This document shows positions 5,809-11,393 of a DNA stretch of 11,393 nucleotides, piece by piece; within the stretch, counting starts at the first letter, position 1, and each line of letters opens with the position of its first letter. The stretch covers positions 1-11,393 of the forward strand of contig CAYFGJ010000031.1 in NCBI GenBank assembly GCA_964342835.1, given 5' to 3'. The position numbers and the translations under genes are program-made. Source of the DNA: GCA-2716945 sp964342835. GTDB lineage: Bacteria; Pseudomonadota; Gammaproteobacteria; GCA-002705445; GCA-002716945. The notes under the pieces are model-generated. The model worked only from the letters and a program-made list of their open reading frames with translations, searched no databases and was not told where the DNA came from.

Positions 5809-8304
5809 ATGATTAATCAAATTTCACATATTTATTCTAGTTTTATACTAGAGAAGCCAAAAAGAATTCTATTTATACTTGTTTCATTATTAGCTTTATC
5901 TTCATTGTATATGCCTGATTTTGAGCTAGATGCATCGGCAGACACTTTAATTCTTGAAAATGATGAAGATCTTAGAATATATAGAGAATCATTACAACGA
6001 TATCAAACAAAAGATTTCCTAATAATGACTTTTACACCTAATAAAGGTGATATTTTTGATCAAACAAACCTAAACCTTATTAGTGAACTGAAAGATAAAC
6101 TTTTAAAAATTGATGGGATTGAATCAATAACTTCCTTGGTAGATGTACCTCTTGTTAAGAGTTCGAACAAACCATTAACAGAAATGATAACAGATGTGCC
6201 AACAATTTTTTCTAAAAGTGTAAATATTGAAGAAGCAAGAGAAGAAATACTCAATAGTCCTATATATAAAGATTTGATAATAAGTAATGATGCTAAAACT
6301 ACTGCTATTCAAATCAACCTTAAATCTAATCAAAAATTAATTAATATGACAAATAAAAAGAGTGAATTGATATCTAAACGTTATAGTGAATCCTTAACAG
6401 CTGATGAAGAGATTTATCTAGACAACATAGAAAAACAATATGAAAAATTAAAAAAAGATAATGATGTCTTTATTCATAATTTATTACAAAAAATACGATC
6501 TGAAAGAGATATGTTTGAAAAAAATAATGTAAAACTAAGATTGGGAGGAATTCCAATGATCACTGATGACATGATTACATATGTGAAAAATGATCTCACA
6601 AATTTTGGAATAGGAGTTTTTATTTTTATTGTAATTACATTAACCATAATATTTAGAGAAATAAAATGGATTGTTTTACCATTATTAAGCTGTATTTATT
6701 CTGTTGCAATTATGATTGGTCTTTTAGGTATGATGGGTTGGAAAGTCACTGTTATATCATCAAATTTTATATCATTAATGTTGATATTAACCTTATCGAT
6801 GAATATTCATATGATTGTTCGATATCGTCAAATCAGTCAAGAATCCAAAGAGAACCAATTTAATATTGTAAAGTTAATGACTTCAAAAATGGTCAGACCT
6901 TGTCTGTACACAGCGTTGACTACAATAGTAGCTTTTTTGTCTTTAGTTTTTAGTGATATAAAACCTGTAATTGATTTTGGTTATATGATGGTCCTAGGCT
7001 TAATTGTTTTATTTTTAACATCTTTTTTATTATTACCTTCAATTCTTTGTCTTATTAAGCAAAATGATAATTATACTCAAGCAAATGGCAAACCTTTCTC
7101 CCTAACCAATTTTCTAGCTAGGCAGACTATTGAAAATGGAAAATATATATCCATCATAACTATAGTTATTTTGTTTTTGACAATATATGGCATATCACAA
7201 TTAAAAGTTGAAAATAGTTTTATAAATTATTTCAAAAGTGATACTGAAATATATCAAGGCATGAAACAAATTGATGACAAACTTGGAGGTACAACTCCAT
7301 TAGATATAATTGTAAAGTTTGATGATGAACTACAAACAAATTATAGAATCGAAGAAGATGAATTTAGTGATTTATTAGAAGAAGATGAATTTGATGATTT
7401 ATTAGATGAAACCGAACAAGATAAAAGCGCAAATTGGTTCACAACTTCAAAAATACATAAAATCAAAAAAATACACGATTATTTAGATGGACTACCTGAG
7501 GTTGGCAAAGTATTGTCATTAGCATCAACAATTAGAGTAGCTGAAGAATTAAATGATAATCAGGAATTAACTAGTTTGGAAATGTCTTTATTATATAAGA
7601 GAGTTCCTGAAGAAGTAAAAAAAGTTGCAGTAAGTCCATATATTTCGATAGATGATAATGAGGCAAGAATTAATATAAGAATATTAGACTCTAAAAAAGA
7701 TTTAAGAAGAAAAGAATTTATAGAAAAAGTTAACTATGATCTTATTAATAAACTTAAGTTAGATGAAGATAAATTTATAATTACTGGAATTCTAGTTTTA
7801 TATAATAATATGTTGCAGAGTTTGTTTGATTCTCAAATCTTATCTTTAGGATTTGTTATGCTAGGTATTGCAATTATGTTTATGATATTATTCAAATCCT
7901 CTATTCTATCTTTCATTGGAATTATACCAAACTTAATAGCTGCTATTTTTGTTCTTGGTTTAATGGGACTAATAAATCTTCCCTTGGATATGATGACAAT
8001 AACTATTGCTGCTATTACAATTGGAATCGCAGTAGACAATAGCATTCATTATATATATAGATTTAGAGAAGAATTTAAGAAAACGCGTGACTATGAAAAA
8101 ACCGTTTATTTATGTCATGACACTATTGGAAGAGCAATATTTTTTACCGGGATTACTATAATTTTTGGTTTCTCAATACTTATCTTATCTAATTTTATAC
8201 CAACAATTATTTTTGGTTTATTAACAGGACTTGCAATGTTTATAGCTTTGCTTGCTGTATTAACTTTATTACCAAGACTAATAATACTTATAAAGCCTTT
8301 TTAA
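5809..8304 (+). CDS. RND/MMPL-superfamily exporter, HpnN-like, probable lipid transporter
   Basis: Inner-membrane protein of 831 residues with the duplicated RND plan. There is TM1 (about 20-38), a large periplasmic loop (about 39-262), TM2-6 (about 263-415), TM7 (about 446-467), a second periplasmic loop (about 470-675) and TM8-12 (about 680-828). Recognisable segments are SADTLILENDEDLRIYRES after TM1, LGGIPMITDDMI before TM2, NSFINYFKSDTEIYQGM after TM7 and GIAVDNSIHYIYRFREEF in TM10. These place it among the predicted RND exporters that include HpnN, not with AcrB-type drug pumps; no membrane-fusion or TolC partner gene is adjacent. TM10 keeps Asp743, while the equivalent TM4 position is Ser330 (LSMNIH). 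A coiled-coil-like charged stretch (about 175-240) and an acidic duplicated insert (515-532) are notable. It is divergent from murA and convergent on mlaC with overlapping stops. Proximity to mlaC and mlaA suggests lipid movement; the substrate is unknown. Confidence 0.88.
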   Translation: MINQISHIYSSFILEKPKRILFILVSLLALSSLYMPDFELDASADTLILENDEDLRIYRESLQRYQTKDFLIMTFTPNKGDIFDQTNLNLISELKDKLLKIDGIESITSLVDVPLVKSSNKPLTEMITDVPTIFSKSVNIEEAREEILNSPIYKDLIISNDAKTTAIQINLKSNQKLINMTNKKSELISKRYSESLTADEEIYLDNIEKQYEKLKKDNDVFIHNLLQKIRSERDMFEKNNVKLRLGGIPMITDDMITYVKNDLTNFGIGVFIFIVITLTIIFREIKWIVLPLLSCIYSVAIMIGLLGMMGWKVTVISSNFISLMLILTLSMNIHMIVRYRQISQESKENQFNIVKLMTSKMVRPCLYTALTTIVAFLSLVFSDIKPVIDFGYMMVLGLIVLFLTSFLLLPSILCLIKQNDNYTQANGKPFSLTNFLARQTIENGKYISIITIVILFLTIYGISQLKVENSFINYFKSDTEIYQGMKQIDDKLGGTTPLDIIVKFDDELQTNYRIEEDEFSDLLEEDEFDDLLDETEQDKSANWFTTSKIHKIKKIHDYLDGLPEVGKVLSLASTIRVAEELNDNQELTSLEMSLLYKRVPEEVKKVAVSPYISIDDNEARINIRILDSKKDLRRKEFIEKVNYDLINKLKLDEDKFIITGILVLYNNMLQSLFDSQILSLGFVMLGIAIMFMILFKSSILSFIGIIPNLIAAIFVLGLMGLINLPLDMMTITIAAITIGIAVDNSIHYIYRFREEFKKTRDYEKTVYLCHDTIGRAIFFTGITIIFGFSILILSNFIPTIIFGLLTGLAMFIALLAVLTLLPRLIILIKPF
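7351..7404 (+). repeat. Tandem 27-bp duplication inside the RND gene
   Basis: Two adjacent 27-base units (7351-7377 and 7378-7404) differ at only two positions, both in one codon (AGT versus GAT). They encode EEDEFSDLL followed by EEDEFDDLL (residues 515-532) and keep the reading frame. The duplicated peptide is strongly acidic and lies in the second periplasmic loop. Near identity at the DNA level implies a fairly recent slippage or duplication event. Confidence 0.95.
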
Positions 8305-8885
8305 TTATTCAGACTATGAATTAATGAATCCAATCCTGATTTATTGATATGTTCTCTAAAGTCCACTCTATAATTTTTTAACAAACTTATACCATCAAAA
8401 ACTACATCATAAACTCGCCATTTACCATCAGGATCAAGTTTAAGTCTATAATGAACTGCAATATTACCATCTGAAGTTACATAATGTGATTTTACTTTAG
8501 CAATATCATGTCTTTTACCAGGTGTATAAGGTTCAAATTCAATTTTGTCTCCATCGAAAACCGTGATGGATTTCATGTATGTCCTAACCATCAAATCTTT
8601 AAACGCCAATACGAAATCGCTCCTTTGATTGCTAGACGCTGAAACCCAATTTTTCTTACCTAAAACTATTTTGGCCATTAATGTCATATTAAATTTAGGA
8701 ATTATAAGTTCATTCACTTTTGATTTTAGATATCTTTCATCGTTCTCGAGCATATCTTTATTCTGACTGACAAATTGACTTATTTCTTTAACACTAGATT
8801 TTAAAAAATCATCAGGAGACTCACCAGCAAACAAAGGTAAAGTAAAAAAGAAAATTATTAATATGTACTTATTAATATTTGACAT
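8301..8885 (-). CDS. mlaC: MlaC/Ttg2D-type periplasmic phospholipid-binding protein
   Basis: MlaC carries phospholipid between the outer-membrane MlaA complex and the inner-membrane MlaFEDB transporter; HpnM of hopanoid clusters belongs to the same family (toluene tolerance Ttg2, PF05494). The 194-residue product has a Sec signal peptide (residues 1 to about 20, hydrophobic IIFFFTLPLFA, with cleavage likely before GES). Family hallmarks follow: IIPKFNMTLMAKIVLGKKNW, the stretch LMVRTYMKSI, VHYRLKLDPDGKWRVYDVV, then DGISLLKNYRVDF and the family's C-terminal helix. It is complete. The ATG at 8885 begins directly before the signal peptide and lacks an SD. The gene is divergent from mlaA (55-base gap), and its stop overlaps the convergent RND stop by three bases. 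No mlaF, E, D or B gene is in the window, so its inner-membrane partner may be the RND protein or an Mla transporter elsewhere. Confidence 0.93.
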   Translation of the reverse strand: MSNINKYILIIFFFTLPLFAGESPDDFLKSSVKEISQFVSQNKDMLENDERYLKSKVNELIIPKFNMTLMAKIVLGKKNWVSASSNQRSDFVLAFKDLMVRTYMKSITVFDGDKIEFEPYTPGKRHDIAKVKSHYVTSDGNIAVHYRLKLDPDGKWRVYDVVFDGISLLKNYRVDFREHINKSGLDSLIHSLNN

Positions 8886-8905
8886 AAAATGATATACTAC
8901 ATTGT

Positions 8906-8911
8906 ATTATA
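8906..8911 (-). promoter_or_regulatory. Candidate -10 box for mlaC
   Basis: A perfect TATAAT on the minus strand, 20 bases before the mlaC ATG. The best -35 candidate is TTATGA (minus strand, 8935-8930) at an 18-base spacing, only a 3/6 match. In an AT-only gap such boxes occur by chance, so this is tentative. Confidence 0.28.
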
Positions 8912-8920
8912 TAAAACAGG

Positions 8921-8926
8921 TATAAT
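8921..8926 (+). promoter_or_regulatory. Candidate -10 box for mlaA
   Basis: A perfect TATAAT on the plus strand, 14 bases before the mlaA ATG. No good -35 lies at 16-18 bases; TTGTAT at 8902-8907 is too close (13-base spacer). If used, transcription would start about 8 bases before the ATG, giving an almost leaderless mRNA, consistent with the absence of an SD. The back-to-back -10 boxes for mlaC and mlaA are 9 bases apart. Confidence 0.3.
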
Positions 8927-8940
8927 ATATCATAATTAAT

Positions 8941-9699
8941 ATGACGAATCATCTTAAGACAAATATCGTATCTAGTGCTATAAAACTACCTAAATGGTTG
9001 CTATTGGCAGTATTATTGGTATCTAGTTGCTCAACAACAAGTAAACATGATCCGTTAGAACCCATGAATAGAGCCATATTTGGCTTCAATGAAGTAGTTG
9101 ATAAAACTGTACTAAAACCAGTAGCGAAAACTTATAAATATATAACTCCAGACCCAGTAGAAGTTGGAGTTTCTAACTTTTTCAATAATATTGGTGAAAT
9201 AAATACTATTGTTAATGATATTTTTCAATTTAAATTCAAACAAGCTGGTTTTGATTTTACGAGATTTGTAATTAACTCGACAATTGGTGTATTCGGAATA
9301 TTTGATGTTGCCACAGATTTGGGCTTAAAAAGAAACAAGGAAGATTTTGGACAAACTCTAGGTTATTGGGGTATTGAATCTGGACCTTATCTGGTATTAC
9401 CATTTTTAGGGCCAAGTTCATTAAGAGATGCTCCTGGTACATTTGTAGATTATCAAACTAATGATTCTGTTTCTCCAGTGAGAACTGAACTTCATCATGA
9501 AGAAAGAGATGCTTTGTCAATTGTTGAAGTTGTTGATGCAAGAGCTAAATTATTAAAAGCAACCCAAATTCTTGAAACAGCAGCAAAAGATAAATATGTA
9601 TTTATTAGGGAATCCTTTTTACAAAGAAGAGAAAATCTAGTAAATGATGGTGAAGGTGAAGAAGATTTTGAAATTGATGTAATTGGAGTCGATTATTAA
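8941..9699 (+). CDS. mlaA: MlaA/VacJ outer-membrane lipoprotein
   Basis: MlaA forms a ring-shaped channel in the inner leaflet of the outer membrane and removes mislocalised phospholipids from the outer leaflet, handing them to MlaC. The 252-residue protein starts with a lipoprotein signal (hydrophobic LLLAVLLVSSC) with the lipobox VSSC and lipidated Cys30. Residue +2 is Ser, not the Asp that retains lipoproteins in the inner membrane. The conserved core follows: DPLEPMNRAIFGFNE, DFTRFVINSTIGVFGIFDVA, DFGQTLGYWGI and GPYLVLPFLGPSSLRDAPG. The last 20 or so residues are markedly acidic (GEGEEDFEIDV), outside the known fold. The ATG at 8941 is the natural start before the signal peptide, and no SD is visible. 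It heads a rightward set with yrbG (33-base gap) and kdsD. In E. coli mlaA is unlinked to mlaC, so the adjacency here strengthens the functional link. Confidence 0.95.
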   Translation: MTNHLKTNIVSSAIKLPKWLLLAVLLVSSCSTTSKHDPLEPMNRAIFGFNEVVDKTVLKPVAKTYKYITPDPVEVGVSNFFNNIGEINTIVNDIFQFKFKQAGFDFTRFVINSTIGVFGIFDVATDLGLKRNKEDFGQTLGYWGIESGPYLVLPFLGPSSLRDAPGTFVDYQTNDSVSPVRTELHHEERDALSIVEVVDARAKLLKATQILETAAKDKYVFIRESFLQRRENLVNDGEGEEDFEIDVIGVDY

Positions 9700-9732
9700 C
9701 TCTAGATTATATTTGATTTAAAGAATTAAAAA

Positions 9733-10671
9733 ATGGAACCTTTTTTATATTTTCCGCTTTCCTTACTACTATTAATGTATGGTGCTAATCTACTTGTAAT
9801 AGCAACGGAAAATTTTTCTATCAAATATAACATATCTGGATTTATTGCTAGTTTTTTATTTATAGGAATAGCGACTTCTTCTCCAGAAATTTTCTTGGCT
9901 ATTTTTTCTGGATTATCCAATGAATCAGAAATTGCTATAGGAAATGCAATTGGATCAAATATAGCAAATATAGCTCTTGTTTTTGCAATATCTCTAATAA
10001 TGATTACAAAAAAAGCGTATTTATATAGTAAAGATCTACCCATAAACTATTTCTTAATCTTGTTTTCGCTTACTATACTAGTATTTATAACCATAATAGA
10101 TGGAAGATTTAATCAAAATGAATCTATCCTATTTTTAATATCATTTTTAATAGTAATATATTTCCTAAAAAAATCTAAAAAAGATAATCAAATGAGTAAA
10201 GAGGGTTTTGATAAAAAAAGAAAAATAGAATATATATGGTTCTGGATGATAGTAGGTTTAATTTTATTATTGGTTGGTACTGAATTATTCTTATATAGTT
10301 CACTAATTATTGCTAAATTTATTGGTATATCAGAATATGTTATTGGCTTATCGTTGGCTGCCATTGGTACAAGTTTGCCAGAATTAGCTGCTTCAATTCA
10401 ATCAGTAAGAAAAAATCATGTTGATTATGTTATTGGAAATGTTTTAGGTTCAAATATTTTTAATATCAGTCTAGTAATGGGCTTATCTGGCATAATCCAT
10501 CCAGCTGTAATAGAATCAGACGCTATTCTTATAGACTGGATTGTTCTATTTGTTACAACTATTCTTTTTTACGCTATAATTACTACCGATACAGGCAGGA
10601 ATCATAAATTAATTGGTTTTAGTTTGTTGATTTTATTTGGTATATACCAAATTTCTCTTTATGGTGCATAA
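9733..10671 (+). CDS. yrbG: CaCA-family Na+/Ca2+-type exchanger YrbG
   Basis: Inner-membrane cation exchanger of the calcium/cation antiporter family; physiological substrates of bacterial YrbG proteins are poorly defined. The 312-residue product has about ten hydrophobic segments in two inverted halves. Each half contains an alpha repeat. The first reads GIATSSPEIFLAI with GNAIGSNIANIALV, and the second AAIGTSLPELAASI with GNVLGSNIFNISLVMG. The conserved acidic residues in the SPE/LPE motifs and the GSN asparagines are intact. A charged cytoplasmic linker (about 145-168, rich in Lys) separates the halves. The ATG at 9733 gives the usual short N-terminus. It ends directly against kdsD (TAA then ATG, no gap), the same yrbG-kdsD order as in E. 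coli, so co-transcription is very likely. Confidence 0.93.
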   Translation: MEPFLYFPLSLLLLMYGANLLVIATENFSIKYNISGFIASFLFIGIATSSPEIFLAIFSGLSNESEIAIGNAIGSNIANIALVFAISLIMITKKAYLYSKDLPINYFLILFSLTILVFITIIDGRFNQNESILFLISFLIVIYFLKKSKKDNQMSKEGFDKKRKIEYIWFWMIVGLILLLVGTELFLYSSLIIAKFIGISEYVIGLSLAAIGTSLPELAASIQSVRKNHVDYVIGNVLGSNIFNISLVMGLSGIIHPAVIESDAILIDWIVLFVTTILFYAIITTDTGRNHKLIGFSLLILFGIYQISLYGA

Positions 10672-11393
10672 ATGAAAAAAATTAATAAAAATAAAATTGC
10701 AAAAAAAGTACTGAAAGACGAAGCAAATGCTCTGGCTTCATTATCAAAAACTATAGGCAAGAAATTTGAGGATTTTTGTAATACAGTTTTAAATTGTAAA
10801 GGCAAAGTAATTACAATTGGCTTGGGTAAATCTGGATATATAGCAGCTAAATTTGCAGCAACCTTATCAAGTACTGGTACTCCTTCTGCCTTTCTTCATG
10901 CAACTGAAGCTTTACATGGAGACATGGGTATGATCGCTAAAGGTGATATTGTTATTTTCTTTTCTAATTCAGGCGAAACTGAAGAATTATTACTAGTTAT
11001 TCCATTATTAAAATATTTAAAAATCAAAATTTTATCTATAACAGGATCAAATATGTCTTCTTTAGCCAAAATATCTGATATTCATTTAAATGCTGGAGTA
11101 AAAAAAGAAGCCTGTCCTCTAAATTTAACCCCAACCTCTAGTGTTATAACAGCACTAGCTCTTTCTGATGCTATAGCTATAACTTTATTGGAATGTAGAG
11201 GATTTACTTCAAAAGATTTTGCTAAATCTCATCCACAAGGACACCTTGGTAAAAGATTACTCAAAAATGTGGAAAATATTATGTTCATAAAAAAGCTACC
11301 TATAATTGATTCAACCACATCTTTGCTTAAAACTATAGATACAATTAGTAAATGTAAATTTGGTGTTGCAATAATTTTAAATAAAAATAAAAA
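10672..11393 (+). CDS. kdsD: Arabinose-5-phosphate isomerase KdsD, C-terminus cut by the right edge
   Basis: Interconverts ribulose 5-phosphate and arabinose 5-phosphate, the first step of KDO synthesis for LPS, in the cytosol. 240 of the family's roughly 328 residues are visible. The SIS domain is complete: GLGKSGYIAAKFAATLSSTG, ATEALHGDMGM, SNSGETEE, KKEACPLNLTPTSS and FAKSHPQGHLGKRLL. Catalytic residues known from E. coli KdsD align with a constant offset of six: Lys53, Glu105, Glu146 and His187. After about residue 200 the first CBS domain begins (ENIMFIKKLP) and is cut by the edge at base 11393. The ATG abuts the yrbG stop; GGTG in the end of yrbG could serve as a weak SD. kdsC and the lptCAB genes would be expected next if the E. 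coli order is kept. Confidence 0.95.
   Translation, partial: MKKINKNKIAKKVLKDEANALASLSKTIGKKFEDFCNTVLNCKGKVITIGLGKSGYIAAKFAATLSSTGTPSAFLHATEALHGDMGMIAKGDIVIFFSNSGETEELLLVIPLLKYLKIKILSITGSNMSSLAKISDIHLNAGVKKEACPLNLTPTSSVITALALSDAIAITLLECRGFTSKDFAKSHPQGHLGKRLLKNVENIMFIKKLPIIDSTTSLLKTIDTISKCKFGVAIILNKNK

Noticed and set aside
8280..8309. Inverted repeat AATAAT / ATTATT around the RND stop as a terminator
   Set aside because: Six AT-only pairs with an 18-base loop and no following T-run; expected by chance in this composition.
9700..9732. Possible promoter or terminator between mlaA and yrbG
   Set aside because: The 33-base gap is plain A/T sequence with no hairpin and no paired -35/-10 boxes; read-through from mlaA is simpler.
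9726..10043. 105-codon minus-strand frame over the start of yrbG
   Set aside because: It lies opposite the first alpha repeat of yrbG, which is clearly coding; no start signal or family resemblance.
1..11393. Mobile elements, CRISPR, tRNA or structured RNA
   Set aside because: No transposase-like frame, no regularly spaced repeats, no cloverleaf, and no gap long enough for a riboswitch beyond the short divergent promoter regions.

Overview
The window is a dense stretch of an AT-rich genome (roughly 30% G+C, judged by sampling lines). Gene content points to a Gram-negative gammaproteobacterium. It has a Rieske subunit gene next to a degS-type protease, a murA-hisG-hisD cluster, short-form HisG, MlaA and MlaC, and yrbG-kdsD of the KDO/LPS pathway. 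Small AT-rich marine or symbiotic gammaproteobacteria (for example sulfur-oxidiser or SAR86-like lineages) would fit, but the sequence alone does not fix the taxon. The standard code fits: TGA is used as a stop and never appears inside a recognised gene. No intergenic gap exceeds about 110 bases. I see no tRNA, rRNA, CRISPR array, insertion sequence or phage gene.

Left part (1-1495): the 5' end of petA (Rieske iron-sulfur protein, with a Tat-type leader) runs off the left edge on the minus strand. It is divergent from a membrane-anchored, single-PDZ serine protease of the DegS type. The 102-base gap between them carries candidate promoters in both directions that overlap.

Minus-strand operon (1499-5749): murA, hisG, a class I DAHP synthase and hisD are packed with 11-base, 1-base-overlap and 4-base-overlap junctions. 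The murA-hisG-hisD order is a familiar gammaproteobacterial arrangement. The aroG-type gene between hisG and hisD is the unusual element, and it places two PEP-consuming enzymes (MurA and DAHP synthase) in one transcript.

Right part (5809-11393): a 12-TM RND/MMPL-type exporter (+), mlaC (-), the lipoprotein gene mlaA (+), the CaCA exchanger gene yrbG (+) and a truncated kdsD (+). In many gammaproteobacteria murA sits beside bolA/ibaG and the mlaFEDCB operon, which itself lies next to yrbG-kdsD. Here the flanks are preserved, but the visible interior is only RND + MlaC + MlaA, without MlaF, E, D, B or BolA. My main hypothesis is that RND, MlaC and MlaA form a lipid-trafficking set between the inner and outer membranes, resembling the HpnN/HpnM pairing of hopanoid producers. 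It is a variant of known families, not a proven new system.
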